From assembly GCF_023283925.1 (NCBI RefSeq), contig NZ_JAKIKX010000004.1:310001-374000 (forward strand): a DNA stretch of 64,000 nt, read 5' to 3'. The position numbers were made by a program, and so were the translations under genes. The notes beneath the pieces are model-generated. The model searched no databases, was not told the origin of the DNA, and saw only the letters and a list, made by a program, of their open reading frames with translations. Shown here one piece after another: positions 10,339-20,439 of this stretch (positions are counted from its first letter, which is position 1; every line of letters begins with the position of its first letter). This DNA is from Shewanella marisflavi. GTDB lineage: Bacteria; Pseudomonadota; Gammaproteobacteria; Enterobacterales; Shewanellaceae.

Positions 10339-11643
10339 ATGCAAGTTTCTGTAGAAACAACACAAGGTTTAGAGCGCCGCCTAACTATCTCTGTTCCAGC
10401 TGAGCAGATTGAAAAAGCCGTTTCTGATAGTTTGAAAAATGAAGCTAAGCGTGCACGTATTCCTGGTTTCCGTCCAGGCAAGGTACCTGTAAGCGTGATC
10501 AACAAGCGTTACGGTAAAGCGATTCGTCAAGAGATCACTGGTGAAGTGATGCAACGTAATTTCGTTGAAGCCATCATCGCAGAAAAATTGAACCCAGCGG
10601 GTGCACCAACTTTTGTTCCTGGTGAGACCGATGCCGAAAACTTCCAGTTTGTTGCAACCTTCGAAATCTACCCAGAAGTAGAACTAAAAGGTCTAGATGC
10701 AATTGAAGTTGAACAACCAACTGCTGAAGTAACCGATGCTGATGTAGATGCGATGATCGAAACTCTGCGTAAGCAACACGCAACGTTCGAAGTGGTTGAG
10801 CGTGAAGCGGCTGAAGGCGATAAAGCGAAGATCGATTTCGTGGGTTCTATCGACGGTGAAGAGTTTGAAGGCGGCAAGGCTGAAGATTTCGAACTACAAC
10901 TGGGTAGTGGCCGCATGATTCCAGGCTTCGAGTCTGGCGTTGAAGGTCATAAAGCGGGTGAAACATTCGATATCGAAGTGACTTTCCCAGAAGATTACCA
11001 CGCAGAAAACCTGAAGGGTAAAGTGGCTAAGTTCGCTATCACTTTGAAAGAAGTACAAGCGGCTAACCTGCCTGAAGTTAACGACGAGTTCGCTAAGTTG
11101 TTCGGTGTCGCTGAAGGTGGCCTAGAAGCCCTTAAAGTTGAGATCAGCAAGAACATGAGCCGTGAGCTTGAGCAAGCGCTTAAGGCTAACGTTAAAGATC
11201 AAGTACTAAACGGTCTGCTAGCGCAAAACGAGATCGATCTGCCTAAGGCACTGATCGACGGTGAAGTTAACGTACTTCGTCAACAAGCAATGCAGCGTTT
11301 TGGTAACCAAGCCGCTAACATGCCTGAGCTACCAGCTGATCTGTTCACAGAGCAAGCTGAGCGCCGCGTAAAAGTCGGTCTGCTACTTGGTGAAGTGATC
11401 AAGACTAACGAGCTGAAAGCGGATGATGAGCGTGTACAAGCACTGATCGCTTCTATGGCGTCTGCCTACGAAGATCCAAAGGAAGTTATTGAATATTACA
11501 ATAACAACCAAGAGATGATGCAGAACATGCGCAACGTTGCGCTAGAAGAGCAAGCGGTTGAAGCTCTGCTGAAAACGGCTAAAGTGACAGAGAAAGCAGT
11601 TCAATTCGAAGAATTTATGAACAAGGCTACTGGTCGCGCGTAA
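10339..11643 (+). CDS. tig: Trigger factor, ribosome-associated chaperone and PPIase
   Basis: Trigger factor binds ribosomal protein uL23 at the exit tunnel and shields nascent chains. The start at 10339 ([11 protein letters not shown]) matches the E. coli N-terminus and gives 434 residues (E. coli 432); the open frame extends 51 bases upstream but has no family similarity there. A GAGGT ribosome site precedes the ATG. Residues 43-48 (GFRPGK) are the ribosome-binding loop. The FKBP-like PPIase domain covers about 160-245 ([21 protein letters not shown]), and the helical C-terminal arms follow. tig-clpP-clpX-lon-hupB-ppiD is the classical gammaproteobacterial order. Confidence 0.98.
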   Translation: MQVSVETTQGLERRLTISVPAEQIEKAVSDSLKNEAKRARIPGFRPGKVPVSVINKRYGKAIRQEITGEVMQRNFVEAIIAEKLNPAGAPTFVPGETDAENFQFVATFEIYPEVELKGLDAIEVEQPTAEVTDADVDAMIETLRKQHATFEVVEREAAEGDKAKIDFVGSIDGEEFEGGKAEDFELQLGSGRMIPGFESGVEGHKAGETFDIEVTFPEDYHAENLKGKVAKFAITLKEVQAANLPEVNDEFAKLFGVAEGGLEALKVEISKNMSRELEQALKANVKDQVLNGLLAQNEIDLPKALIDGEVNVLRQQAMQRFGNQAANMPELPADLFTEQAERRVKVGLLLGEVIKTNELKADDERVQALIASMASAYEDPKEVIEYYNNNQEMMQNMRNVALEEQAVEALLKTAKVTEKAVQFEEFMNKATGRA

Positions 11644-11650
11644 CCTATGC

Positions 11651-11681
11651 TTGACTTAAATGGCTGTTAGCCATTTATAAT
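11651..11681 (+). promoter_or_regulatory. Putative clpP promoter
   Basis: TTGACT (11651-11656) and TATAAT (11676-11681) have a 19-base spacer, a little longer than ideal. The predicted start (about 11688) falls inside the hairpin that follows tig, so the clpP transcript would omit most of the terminator's left arm. Confidence 0.5.
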
Positions 11682-11715
11682 GGCTCGTATGAGGCTCCTC
11701 ATGCGAGCCGTTTTT
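11682..11715 (+). terminator. Terminator after tig, abutting the clpP promoter
   Basis: A 13-base stem GGCTCGTATGAGG/CCTCATGCGAGCC (one T-G pair) has a 2-base gap and is followed by GTTTTT. It starts at the base after the TATAAT of the putative clpP promoter. Confidence 0.85.
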
Positions 11716-11732
11716 ATTTAGGGAAGTTAATA

Positions 11733-12344
11733 ATGCAAAATGCGCCAGAATCAGTACTGAATGCACTTGTGCCTATGGTTGTTGAACAAACGGCCAAAGG
11801 AGAACGTTCATATGATATTTATTCTCGTCTGCTAAAAGAGCGAGTGATCTTCCTCGTCGGTCAGGTCGAGGAGCATATGGCAAACCTAATCGTTGCTCAG
11901 CTACTGTTCCTTGAGTCTGAGAGCCCAGATAAAGATATCTATCTTTATATTAATTCTCCGGGTGGTTCGGTGACGGCAGGTATGGCGATTTATGATACGA
12001 TGCAGTTTATTAAGCCTAACGTCAGCACAGTTTGTATTGGCCAGGCTGCCAGCATGGGCGCGTTTCTGTTAGCCGGTGGTGCTAAGGGTAAGCGTCATTG
12101 TCTACCTAACTCGCGTGTGATGATCCATCAGCCTTTGGGCGGTTTCCAAGGCCAAGCCTCTGACATTGCGATTCATGCGCAAGAGATCTTAGGTATCAAG
12201 AATAAGTTGAATCAGATGCTTGCCGATCATACTGGCCAGCCGCTGGAGGTTATCGAGCGCGATACCGATCGTGATAACTTTATGAGTGCAACCGAGGCCG
12301 AGGCCTATGGTTTAGTGGACTCAGTGCTCGATAAACGAAGCTGA
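11733..12344 (+). CDS. clpP: ATP-dependent Clp protease proteolytic subunit
   Basis: ClpP forms the 14-subunit serine protease chamber used by ClpX and ClpA. The 203 residues contain the catalytic triad Ser107 (QAASMGA), His132 (VMIHQP) and Asp181 (DTDRDNF), each four less than in E. coli numbering, which fits a slightly shorter N-terminal propeptide. It is followed by clpX after 84 bases, so the two are likely cotranscribed. Confidence 0.98.
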   Translation: MQNAPESVLNALVPMVVEQTAKGERSYDIYSRLLKERVIFLVGQVEEHMANLIVAQLLFLESESPDKDIYLYINSPGGSVTAGMAIYDTMQFIKPNVSTVCIGQAASMGAFLLAGGAKGKRHCLPNSRVMIHQPLGGFQGQASDIAIHAQEILGIKNKLNQMLADHTGQPLEVIERDTDRDNFMSATEAEAYGLVDSVLDKRS

Positions 12345-12428
12345 TATTTGTCGCTTGCTGAGCTATGATCAGTAAAAGGCTATAGAGATGAATTGTGCAG
12401 TGAGTGAAACTGCAAAAGAGGTAAACTA

Positions 12429-13709
12429 ATGGGCGACAACAAAAGCAACGGTGATAGCGGGAAACTGCTGTACTGCTCTTTTTGTGGAAAGAGTCAGCAT
12501 GAGGTTCGTAAGCTCATCGCCGGCCCTTCTGTGTATGTATGTGACGAGTGTGTAGAGCTTTGTAATGATATCATCCGTGAAGAAATTCGTGAGATATCGC
12601 CTAAGCAAGATCAAGACAGATTACCTACGCCACATGAGCTCAGAGCACATCTTGACGACTATGTGATTGGTCAGGAGAAGGCTAAGAAAGTCTTATCTGT
12701 TGCTGTATATAATCACTATAAGCGTTTAAAGAATTCCACGCCTAAAGATGGTGTCGAGTTGGGTAAGAGTAATATCTTGCTGATCGGCCCAACAGGTAGT
12801 GGTAAAACATTGCTGGCCGAGACTTTGGCTCGCTTCTTAAACGTGCCTTTTACTATGGCCGATGCCACCACCTTAACCGAAGCCGGTTATGTGGGTGAAG
12901 ATGTTGAGAACATCATTCAGAAGCTATTACAAAAGTGTGATTACGATGTCGAGAAGGCACAGCGCGGTATCGTCTATATCGATGAGATCGATAAGATCAG
13001 TCGTAAGTCAGATAATCCGTCTATCACCCGTGACGTGTCCGGTGAAGGTGTACAGCAGGCATTGCTTAAACTGATTGAAGGTACTGTAGCAGCTGTGCCA
13101 CCTCAAGGCGGACGTAAGCATCCTCAGCAGGAGTTCTTGCAGGTTGATACCTCTAAGATTCTGTTCATCTGTGGCGGTGCGTTCGCAGGGCTGGAGAAGG
13201 TGATTGAGCAGCGTTCTCATGTGGGAACCGGTATTGGCTTTGGCGCCGAGGTGAAGGGGGAGGCCGATAAGGCAACCATTTCCGATGTACTGATGCAGGT
13301 TGAGCCTGAAGATCTGGTTAAATACGGTCTGATCCCTGAGTTTATCGGTCGTCTGCCTGTTTTGGCGACACTGGCAGAGTTAGATGATGCGGCCCTAATT
13401 CAGATTCTGTCTGAGCCGAAGAACGCGTTGACTAAGCAGTTTGCAGCCTTGTTCGAAATGGAAGGGGTAGAGCTCGAGTTTAGAGAAGATGCCCTTAAGG
13501 CGATCGCTTTGAAGGCGATGGACCGCAAAACCGGTGCTCGTGGCCTGCGTTCAATTGTTGAAGGTATACTGCTTGATATCATGTATGACTTACCTTCGTC
13601 AGAAAATGTGGCCAAGGTGGTTATCGATGAATCCGTGGTCAAGGGGGAGTCAGATCCTATCTTGATTTACGAAACCAACGAGTCGCAAGCTGCCGTTGCT
13701 GAACAATAA
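12429..13709 (+). CDS. clpX: ATP-dependent Clp protease ATP-binding subunit ClpX
   Basis: This AAA+ unfoldase feeds substrates to ClpP. The 426 residues show an N-terminal zinc-binding domain ([11 protein letters not shown], then VCDECVELC), Walker A GPTGSGKT at about 119-126, Walker [10 protein letters not shown], the pore motif GYVGEDV, the sensor region RLPVLATL and the C-terminal small domain ([13 protein letters not shown]). The ATG follows AGAGG. It is second in the clpPX operon and ends at a clear terminator. Confidence 0.98.
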   Translation: MGDNKSNGDSGKLLYCSFCGKSQHEVRKLIAGPSVYVCDECVELCNDIIREEIREISPKQDQDRLPTPHELRAHLDDYVIGQEKAKKVLSVAVYNHYKRLKNSTPKDGVELGKSNILLIGPTGSGKTLLAETLARFLNVPFTMADATTLTEAGYVGEDVENIIQKLLQKCDYDVEKAQRGIVYIDEIDKISRKSDNPSITRDVSGEGVQQALLKLIEGTVAAVPPQGGRKHPQQEFLQVDTSKILFICGGAFAGLEKVIEQRSHVGTGIGFGAEVKGEADKATISDVLMQVEPEDLVKYGLIPEFIGRLPVLATLAELDDAALIQILSEPKNALTKQFAALFEMEGVELEFREDALKAIALKAMDRKTGARGLRSIVEGILLDIMYDLPSSENVAKVVIDESVVKGESDPILIYETNESQAAVAEQ

Positions 13710-13738
13710 TTCGGCTAACACTCAGCTAAGCTATCATT

Positions 13739-13765
13739 AAGGAGTCCACTGGACTCCTTTTTTTA
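13739..13765 (+). terminator. Terminator after clpX
   Basis: The stem AAGGAGTCC/GGACTCCTT with loop ACT is followed by a run of T, 30 bases after the clpX stop. Confidence 0.92.
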
Positions 13766-13772
13766 TTTTTGC

Positions 13773-13800
13773 CATTGAAACCCACTAAAACACCCCAATA
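13773..13800 (+). promoter_or_regulatory. Sigma-32 (heat-shock) type promoter of lon
   Basis: CATTGAAA (13773-13780) and CCCCAATA (13793-13800), separated by 12 bases, resemble the RpoH consensus CTTGAAA-N(11-16)-CCCCATNT. The site ends 35 bases before the lon ATG, just after the clpX terminator. lon is a heat-shock gene in E. coli, which supports the reading. Confidence 0.65.
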
Positions 13801-13835
13801 TACTGATTAATATTGTTACCAAACGGAATCGAGCT

Positions 13836-16193
13836 ATGACCTTAGAGCGTGAAGCGCGAATCGAACTCCCGGTACTGCCATTGAGAGATGTGGTGGTCTA
13901 CCCGCACATGGTTATCCCCCTGTTTGTTGGGCGGGAGAAATCTATCCGCTGCCTGGAAGCGGCGATGGAGCAAGACAAGCAGATTATATTAGTGGCTCAG
14001 CGCGATGCTGAATTAGATGAACCGACCAGCGATGATATTTTTGACGTCGGTACCGTCGCCTCTATCCTGCAACTGCTGAAACTGCCTGATGGCACGGTGA
14101 AGGTGCTGGTAGAAGGCGGCCAACGTGCGCGCATCGACAAGTACACTCAAGAAACCGAGTATTTTATTGCCACGGCGCAATACCTTGAATCGGAAGAGCT
14201 TGCCGACAAGGAAGAGGAAGTGCTGGTGCGCTCGGCCATCGGCCAGTTCGAAGGTTATATTAAGCTGAACAAGAAGATCCCGCCTGAGGTATTGACCTCG
14301 CTCTCGGGTATCGATGAGGCCGCACGTTTAGCAGATACCATGGCGGCACATATGCCGCTCAAGCTGGAAGATAAACAGGCTGTGCTTGAGATGGTCAACG
14401 TCTCTGAGCGCCTCGAATATCTGATGGCCATGATGGAATCTGAAATCGATCTGCTGCAGGTGGAGAAGCGCATTCGCTCTCGCGTCAAGAAGCAGATGGA
14501 GAAGAGCCAGCGTGAGTACTATCTGAATGAGCAGATGAAGGCGATTCAGAAAGAGCTTGGTGATATAGACGAGTCTCATGACGAGTTCGAGACCCTGACA
14601 CGTAAGATTGAAGAAGCGGGTATGCCGAGCGAGGCCAAAGAGAAGGCTACCGCTGAGCTGAATAAGCTGAAGATGATGTCACCCATGTCAGCTGAAGCTA
14701 CCGTGGTTCGCAGTTATGTGGACTGGATGATCTCTGTGCCTTGGAAGCAGCGCTCTAAGATCAAGCGTGATCTGGCAAAAGCTCAAGATGTTCTGGATAC
14801 AGACCATTATGGTCTGGAGAAAGTCAAAGAGCGCATCTTAGAATATCTTGCAGTGCAGAGCCGTGTTAAGCAGCTAAAAGGGCCTATCTTATGCCTTGTG
14901 GGTCCACCAGGGGTAGGTAAAACCTCTCTGGGTCAATCTATCGCTAAGGCAACGGGCCGTAAGTACGTCCGTGTTGCGCTCGGCGGCGTGCGTGATGAAG
15001 CGGAGATCCGTGGTCACCGTCGTACCTATATCGGCTCAATGCCAGGTAAGGTGATTCAGAAGATGTCTAAAGTGGGTGTCAAGAACCCGCTGTTCCTGCT
15101 CGATGAGATAGACAAGATGAGCAGTGATATGCGTGGTGATCCAGCGTCAGCGCTGCTTGAGGTGTTAGATCCTGAGCAGAACGCGACCTTTAGCGATCAC
15201 TACCTTGAGGTGGACTACGATCTCTCTGATGTGATGTTTGTCGCCACTTCCAACTCGATGAATATTCCTGGTCCATTGCTTGATCGTATGGAAGTGATTC
15301 GTCTGTCGGGTTACACCGAAGATGAGAAGCTTAACATTGCCAAACAACACCTGCTGCCAAAGCAGATTGAGCGCAATGGTCTGAAAGCCAACGAGGTGAC
15401 TGTTGATGAGAGTGCCATCATAGGCATTATTCGTTATTACACCCGTGAAGCCGGTGTGCGTGCACTTGAGCGTGAGCTGTCTAAGATTTGCCGCAAGGTT
15501 GTGAAGCAAATCCTGCTTGATAAGTCGGTTAAGCATGTGGACGTCAATCAAGACAATCTCAAGTCTTACCTGGGTGTTCAGCGCTATGACTATGGCAAGG
15601 CGGAATCGAACAACCAGATTGGCCAAGTCACAGGCCTTGCCTGGACTGAAGTGGGTGGCGACCTGCTCACCATCGAAGCCACCTCTGTGCCGGGTAAGGG
15701 CAAGCTGACTTATACCGGTTCTCTGGGTGATGTGATGCAGGAATCGATTCAGGCGGCGATGACAGTGGTGCGAGCCCGTGCAGAGCAGCTTGGCATTAAC
15801 CCAGACTTCTACGAGAAGCGTGATATCCATGTGCACGTGCCAGAAGGGGCGACGCCTAAGGATGGCCCATCAGCCGGCGCGGCGATGTGTACGGCTTTAG
15901 TTTCGAGCCTCACGGGTAACCCGGTACGTGCCGATGTCGCCATGACCGGCGAGATCACCTTGCGCGGCGAAGTATTGCCCATTGGTGGCCTAAAAGAGAA
16001 ACTGCTCGCGGCCCACCGCGGCGGTACTAAGCTGGTGTTAATCCCTAAAGAAAACGAGCGAGATCTTGAGGAAATTCCGGCTAATGTGGTGGCCGATCTG
16101 GAGATTAGACCGGTACGTTGGGTCGATGAAGTTCTTAAGTTGGCGTTAGAACGACCAATCGAAGGCTTTGAAGTTGTTAAAAATTTGGTCTAA
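13836..16193 (+). CDS. lon: ATP-dependent protease Lon
   Basis: Lon is a cytosolic AAA+ serine protease that degrades misfolded and regulatory proteins. It has 785 residues against 784 in E. coli. The N-terminal LON domain begins at [19 protein letters not shown], Walker A is GPPGVGKT near residue 355, and the proteolytic dyad is Ser679 (KDGPSAGAA) and Lys722 ([12 protein letters not shown]), the same numbers as in E. coli. A sigma-32-like promoter precedes it. It is followed by hupB, as in most gammaproteobacteria. Confidence 0.98.
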   Translation: MTLEREARIELPVLPLRDVVVYPHMVIPLFVGREKSIRCLEAAMEQDKQIILVAQRDAELDEPTSDDIFDVGTVASILQLLKLPDGTVKVLVEGGQRARIDKYTQETEYFIATAQYLESEELADKEEEVLVRSAIGQFEGYIKLNKKIPPEVLTSLSGIDEAARLADTMAAHMPLKLEDKQAVLEMVNVSERLEYLMAMMESEIDLLQVEKRIRSRVKKQMEKSQREYYLNEQMKAIQKELGDIDESHDEFETLTRKIEEAGMPSEAKEKATAELNKLKMMSPMSAEATVVRSYVDWMISVPWKQRSKIKRDLAKAQDVLDTDHYGLEKVKERILEYLAVQSRVKQLKGPILCLVGPPGVGKTSLGQSIAKATGRKYVRVALGGVRDEAEIRGHRRTYIGSMPGKVIQKMSKVGVKNPLFLLDEIDKMSSDMRGDPASALLEVLDPEQNATFSDHYLEVDYDLSDVMFVATSNSMNIPGPLLDRMEVIRLSGYTEDEKLNIAKQHLLPKQIERNGLKANEVTVDESAIIGIIRYYTREAGVRALERELSKICRKVVKQILLDKSVKHVDVNQDNLKSYLGVQRYDYGKAESNNQIGQVTGLAWTEVGGDLLTIEATSVPGKGKLTYTGSLGDVMQESIQAAMTVVRARAEQLGINPDFYEKRDIHVHVPEGATPKDGPSAGAAMCTALVSSLTGNPVRADVAMTGEITLRGEVLPIGGLKEKLLAAHRGGTKLVLIPKENERDLEEIPANVVADLEIRPVRWVDEVLKLALERPIEGFEVVKNLV

Positions 16194-16356
16194 CGCAAGA
16201 AAATGCCTATTTGCATTAAAAAAAATGCAAAAAGGGGCTTTTTAAAATCTAAACCTGTGGTAGCCTAGGTCTGTGGATAGCTTTCTAGCTGCAGCCCTTG
16301 GCGCTGCTGGTTTTTAGGCTTATTCCGATTTTATTTCTTAGGTTTTCCTATTTGGC

Positions 16357-16385
16357 TTGAACTTTAGTTTCAAGCTTGTTATAAA
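16357..16385 (+). promoter_or_regulatory. Putative hupB promoter
   Basis: TTGAAC (16357-16362) and TATAAA (16380-16385) are separated by 17 bases. A CTTGAA/TTCAAG inverted repeat (16356-16361 and 16369-16374) overlaps the -35 and spacer. It lies 67 bases before the hupB ATG. Confidence 0.55.
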
Positions 16386-16452
16386 AAGCCTCCGCAGACC
16401 GCTCTAGAGAAGGATTTGGTTGCGGCGCAAAAATTAAATTCAAGGGGATGAC

Positions 16453-16725
16453 ATGAACAAATCTGAACTAATCGAGAAAATCGCTTCTGGTGCTGATATC
16501 TCTAAAGCGGCCGCTGGTCGTGCTCTAGATTCTTTTATTTCTGCTGTGACTGATGGCTTAAAAGATGGCGATAAAATCTCTCTAGTTGGTTTTGGTACTT
16601 TTGAAGTGCGTCAGCGTGCAGAGCGTACTGGTCGCAACCCACAGACGGGTAAAGAGATCAAGATTGCAGCAGCAAACATTCCAGCATTCAAGGCCGGTAA
16701 AGCACTTAAAGACGCTGTAAACTAA
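16453..16725 (+). CDS. hupB: DNA-binding protein HU-beta
   Basis: HU is a nucleoid protein that binds and bends DNA without sequence specificity. The 90 residues match the family exactly in length. The family pattern [21 protein letters not shown] and the DNA-binding arm [23 protein letters not shown] (pieces of one loop, residues about 58-82) are intact, including the tip Pro. Being directly after lon indicates HU-beta. It has its own promoter and terminator. Confidence 0.97.
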   Translation: MNKSELIEKIASGADISKAAAGRALDSFISAVTDGLKDGDKISLVGFGTFEVRQRAERTGRNPQTGKEIKIAAANIPAFKAGKALKDAVN

Positions 16726-16773
16726 GAGATTCTTAGTTAAGGTGGCCTTTGTAAACCTTACGAGTAGTTTGAT

Positions 16774-16798
16774 AAGCACTGTTTAGACAGTGCTTTTT
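16774..16798 (+). terminator. Terminator after hupB
   Basis: The stem AAGCACTGT/ACAGTGCTT with loop TTAG is followed by T, 48 bases after the hupB stop. Confidence 0.88.
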
Positions 16799-16811
16799 AC
16801 GAGTAAGGGTT

Positions 16812-16837
16812 TTGATAATGTCAATTCACATTATCAA
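16812..16837. repeat. Perfect inverted repeat between hupB and ppiD
   Basis: TTGATAATGT (16812-16821) and ACATTATCAA (16828-16837) are exact complements with a 6-base spacer. No T tract follows, so it is not a normal terminator. It could be an operator or a structured leader. Confidence 0.6.
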
Positions 16838-16886
16838 GCCGTTGGCCTAACATTACGCACTGTGTAAACTAGGTCTACAAATTACA

Positions 16887-16929
16887 AAAATGGCGCATCC
16901 TCCATATAGGTGATGCGCCATTTTATTTT
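16887..16929 (+). terminator. Terminator-like hairpin just upstream of ppiD
   Basis: The 13-base perfect stem AAAATGGCGCATC/GATGCGCCATTTT has a 12-base loop and is followed by ATTTTC. It ends about 29 bases before the ppiD ATG. It may be a second hupB terminator or an attenuator in the ppiD leader. A weak promoter match (TTGGCC 16842-16847, 17 bases, TAAACT 16865-16870) lies just upstream of it. Confidence 0.65.
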
Positions 16930-16952
16930 CAATGCAACGAGCGAGAAATCTG

Positions 16953-18818
16953 ATGTTAGAAAAGATTCGCGAAGGCTCACAAGGCGTGATTGCTAAAGGC
17001 ATTCTCGTTCTTGTGATATTGTCCTTTGCATTTACTGGTGTAAGTAGTTACCTCGGGTCATCCTCGGAGCCGTCAGCGGCTACGGTTAATGGTGAAGAGA
17101 TCAGTAAATCTGCACTGGAGCAAGCCTATCAAAGCGAGCGTGCTCGATTAGAGCAGCAACTGGGTGAGATGTACGATGCATTGGCCAGTAACGAGAGTTA
17201 CCTGGCTAGCGTGAAGCAGAGTGTTTTAGATCGTTTGATCGCCGATAAACTGGTTGATCAAGCTGCTGCCGAACTGGGACTGACTGTGTCAGATCAGCAG
17301 ATCAAGACAGCCATCATGAACGAACCTGCGTTTCAAACCGATGGTCAATTCGACAACGATCGTTACCTGGCACTTATTCGTCAACTGGGTTATCAAGCCA
17401 ACAGTTTTCGCGACATGATGCGCGCCGACATGACTCGCCGTCAGTTGGTGGTTTCTGTGGTAGGGTCTGAGTTTGTGTTACCTGGCGAGGCCGAGTATCT
17501 GGCTAAGCTGCAAGGGCAGACTCGCGATATCCGTTATCAGGTTGTCGATGCTGAGCCCCTGTTAGCGGGTGTGACGGTTAGCGATGAAGAAGCTAATACC
17601 TACTATCAGCAAAATCAGATGCAATTTGTGCGTCCTGAGACGATTTCGTTAGATTATATCGAGCTAAGTGCCGATATGTTGGCATCGTCTGTTCAGATCA
17701 CGGATGAAGAAGCTAAGACTTACTACGATGAAAACAAGGCGCAGTATCTGCAGCCAGAGAAGCGTTTAGCTGGTCATATTTTAATTAGCCTTGGCGATGA
17801 TGATGACGCGGCCGAAGCGAAGGCTGAGGCGGTATTAGCCAAACTTAAGGCTGGTGAAGACTTTGCAGAACTGGCTAAGAGCGATTCAGACGACAGCTTT
17901 AGCGGTGAGCAAGGTGGACAGCTGGATTGGTTCGAGCAGGGTGTGATGGAAGCACCATTTGATGAGACGCTGTTTGGTCTAGAAAAAGGTCAGTATTCAG
18001 ATGTGGTTAAAACCAGCTTTGGTTACCATATCATTAAGCTGTTAGACCTACAGCCAGCATCGACCTCTGCTTATGAGGATGTGAAAGATAAGATCATCGC
18101 TCAACTTCAGCAAGATAAGGCGGTTAACGAGTACTATTCGCTGCAGCAGCGCTTGTCTGATGTGAGCTATGAAGTGCCTGATACCCTATCTGAGGCGGCT
18201 AAAGAAGTTGGCGTTGCGGTGAAGACAAGCCCTGTGTTCACTCGTGACAATGCACCAGAGCCTCTTAACTCCCCTGATGTGCTCAAAGCGGCGTTCTCTA
18301 ACACTGTATTGCTAGATGGCATGAACAGTGACGTAATTGAGCTGGGTAATAACCATGTGGTTGTGGTACGTGTTAAAACACATACCGAGGCCGGTACCAT
18401 GGAGTTTGCCGATGTTAAAGCAAACATCCTTGAGCGTCTGAAACAGGATAAGGCGAACGATCTTGCTCGTGATAAAGCTCAAGAGATCATGGCGGCCATT
18501 AAAGGCGGCGATATCTCAGAAGAGATGATCACTCGTACCCAGTTAAGTCGTGGTGAGCAAGGTATAGATACTTCGATTGTCAGTAAGGCATTTGAAATGG
18601 CTCAACCTTCAGGTGACCTAGTGGTTGATACTGCTGCACTGGCTGATGGTTATGCCGTGGTGATTCTAGACAAGGTTAATCAGCCTGAGCAAGTCGATGC
18701 AAATCTGGTGACAGCGTTGAAACAAAGATTGAATTCGCAGTACAGTGAAAACGATTACCGCTCGCTTATTGCCGCACTGAAGTCAGAAGCTGAAGTGGTT
18801 TACTCGCCAGCTGAATAA
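16953..18818 (+). CDS. ppiD: Periplasmic folding chaperone PpiD
   Basis: PpiD is anchored in the inner membrane near the Sec translocon and helps newly exported proteins fold. The start at 16953 (MLEKIREGSQGV) is preferred because GCGAGAA lies upstream and the in-frame ATG at 16932 has no ribosome site. The 621 residues match the family (E. coli 623). A single membrane anchor (about 17-35) is followed by SurA_N-like helices and one parvulin domain near residues 270-370 (HILISLGDD, GGQLDWFEQGVM, TSFGYHIIKLL). It follows hupB, as in E. coli. Confidence 0.95.
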   Translation: MLEKIREGSQGVIAKGILVLVILSFAFTGVSSYLGSSSEPSAATVNGEEISKSALEQAYQSERARLEQQLGEMYDALASNESYLASVKQSVLDRLIADKLVDQAAAELGLTVSDQQIKTAIMNEPAFQTDGQFDNDRYLALIRQLGYQANSFRDMMRADMTRRQLVVSVVGSEFVLPGEAEYLAKLQGQTRDIRYQVVDAEPLLAGVTVSDEEANTYYQQNQMQFVRPETISLDYIELSADMLASSVQITDEEAKTYYDENKAQYLQPEKRLAGHILISLGDDDDAAEAKAEAVLAKLKAGEDFAELAKSDSDDSFSGEQGGQLDWFEQGVMEAPFDETLFGLEKGQYSDVVKTSFGYHIIKLLDLQPASTSAYEDVKDKIIAQLQQDKAVNEYYSLQQRLSDVSYEVPDTLSEAAKEVGVAVKTSPVFTRDNAPEPLNSPDVLKAAFSNTVLLDGMNSDVIELGNNHVVVVRVKTHTEAGTMEFADVKANILERLKQDKANDLARDKAQEIMAAIKGGDISEEMITRTQLSRGEQGIDTSIVSKAFEMAQPSGDLVVDTAALADGYAVVILDKVNQPEQVDANLVTALKQRLNSQYSENDYRSLIAALKSEAEVVYSPAE

Positions 18819-18835
18819 AGCTATCGGGTATCCTT

Positions 18836-18865
18836 AAAAAGCCAGTCCAAGTGACTGGCTTTTTT
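18836..18865 (+). terminator. Terminator after ppiD
   Basis: The stem GCCAGT/ACTGGC is flanked by A and T tracts, 18 bases after the stop. Confidence 0.88.
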
Positions 18866-19077
18866 ATTATCTGTCATTTAACGAGCTAAGTTGGCTTGCT
18901 GGCTATGGGTTTTAAGATCACAGTTTGAGGGTGCAATCAGAGTATCAGATTGTCAGAGTTCAGCTAAGAGCGGATAACTCATTAAACCAGTGTATTGGGT
19001 AGTCGATAAGGAGATTAGGCTATAGAGGCGGGCAGAGGCGTTTTGATAAACATTATCAGGCGCAAGGGGAGACAAAT
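18866..19077. other. Gene-free stretch between ppiD and fabV
   Basis: Between the two convergent terminators about 210 bases remain. I see no ORF with coding character, no RNA gene and no notable repeat here. Confidence 0.5.
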
Positions 19078-19108
19078 ATAAAAAAGCCACGGATAGACCC
19101 GTGGCTTT
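19078..19108 (-). terminator. Terminator of fabV (minus strand)
   Basis: The stem AAAGCCACGG/CCGTGGCTTT (19083-19108) has a 6-base loop. On the minus strand it is followed by a run of T (A tract 19080-19085 on the plus strand), 25 bases after the fabV stop. Confidence 0.85.
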
Positions 19109-19132
19109 CTTCATGACACAGCCAGGTAAAGT

Positions 19133-20335
19133 TTAGAGCTGCTCTACGTCAAAATTCACTTCAGGGTTAACATCGGCTTCATAGTCAACTGAGGCGATGC
19201 CGAAACCAAACAGCTTAAGGAACTCCTCTTTGTACTCTCGATAATCGGTGAGTTCACTGAGGTTTTCTGTGGTGACGCTAGGCCACAGATCGCGGCAATG
19301 CTGCTGAATATCTTCACGTAGCTCCCAATCATCTAAGCGCAGACGGTTGGCCTCATCGACCTCTGGTGCTGCACCATCGGCGCGGTAGAGGCGCTCGTGG
19401 AACATACGGTTGATCTGCTCCTGACAGCCTTCGTGAAGGCCCTCTTCGCGCATCTTCTTAAACACCATAGCAATGTATAGCGGCATTACAGGGATCGCCG
19501 AGCTGGCCTGAGTTACCACGCTTTTTAGTACAGCGACATTCGCGCTACCGCCAGTGGCTGACAGCTTATCGTTCAGTGCGTGTGCCGCGCGGTCTAGATC
19601 CATCTTGGCTTTGCCCAGCGCACCGTGCCAGTAGATAGGCCAGGTCAACTCTGTACCTATGTAGCTGTAGGCAACGGTTTTGCATTGTGGGGCTAAGACA
19701 CCGGCTTCAGAGAGGGCGTTCATCCACAATTCCCAATCTTGGCCGCCCATGACGGTAATTGTGTCTTGGATCTCTTGCTCAGTAGCAGGCTCGACACTTG
19801 TCTCTATGATAAGGTCTTTGTTGGTGTCCACAGCCGTTGCCGTGTACGTTTCACCAATGGGCTTAAGTGATGAACGTACCAGCTCTCCGGAGTCTGGCAG
19901 CTTTCTTACTGGTGAGGCCAGGGAATAAACCACCATGTCTACTTGACCCAGATCTTGTTTGATCAGCTCGATTGCCTTTTGCTTAGCTTCATGGCTGAAG
20001 GCATCGCAGTTTAGGCTTTTCGAGTATAGGCCATCTTGCTTTGCAAACTTGTCGAAGGCGGCAGAGTTATACCAGCCAGCCGTACCAGGTTTAGTTTCGG
20101 TACCTGGTTTTTCAAAAAAGACGCCGAGGGTTGCTGCGCCGCTGCCGAAGGCCGCTGCGATGCGTGAAGATAGACCATAGCCACTTGAAGAGCCGATCAC
20201 CAATACTTTTTTGGGGCCGTTTGCGACCGGACCTTTTGCCTTAGTGATGTTAATTTGCTCTAGTACATTTGCTTCACAGCCAACCGGATGAGTGGTGGTA
20301 CAAATAAAGCCACGTGTTTTTGGTTTGATTATCAT
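19133..20335 (-). CDS. fabV: Enoyl-ACP reductase FabV
   Basis: FabV reduces trans-2-enoyl-ACP with NADH in the last step of fatty acid elongation; this class is little affected by triclosan. The start at 20335 ([11 protein letters not shown]) matches the family N-terminus and gives 400 residues; an in-frame ATG at 20395 would add 20 unrelated residues. The Rossmann motif is [19 protein letters not shown], and the catalytic Y-X8-K pair is visible as [10 protein letters not shown]. It sits directly after sapABCDF, where enteric bacteria have fabI. No other enoyl reductase is visible in the window, so it may be the main one; that is inference. Confidence 0.96.
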   Translation of the reverse strand: MIIKPKTRGFICTTTHPVGCEANVLEQINITKAKGPVANGPKKVLVIGSSSGYGLSSRIAAAFGSGAATLGVFFEKPGTETKPGTAGWYNSAAFDKFAKQDGLYSKSLNCDAFSHEAKQKAIELIKQDLGQVDMVVYSLASPVRKLPDSGELVRSSLKPIGETYTATAVDTNKDLIIETSVEPATEQEIQDTITVMGGQDWELWMNALSEAGVLAPQCKTVAYSYIGTELTWPIYWHGALGKAKMDLDRAAHALNDKLSATGGSANVAVLKSVVTQASSAIPVMPLYIAMVFKKMREEGLHEGCQEQINRMFHERLYRADGAAPEVDEANRLRLDDWELREDIQQHCRDLWPSVTTENLSELTDYREYKEEFLKLFGFGIASVDYEADVNPEVNFDVEQL

Positions 20336-20439
20336 GTTTCTGCTTCTCTTGAAAAAGTGCCATAAGGATAAATAAACCAAGAAGAAATGGCACATGTTTT
20401 TTAGTAATAAGACGTTAATGCTCCAGTGGTTGGAGCAGT

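Noticed and set aside
15165..15836. 223-codon minus-strand ORF
   Set aside because: It lies inside lon on the opposite strand. lon is full length with all catalytic residues and the antisense product shows no protein-like pattern.
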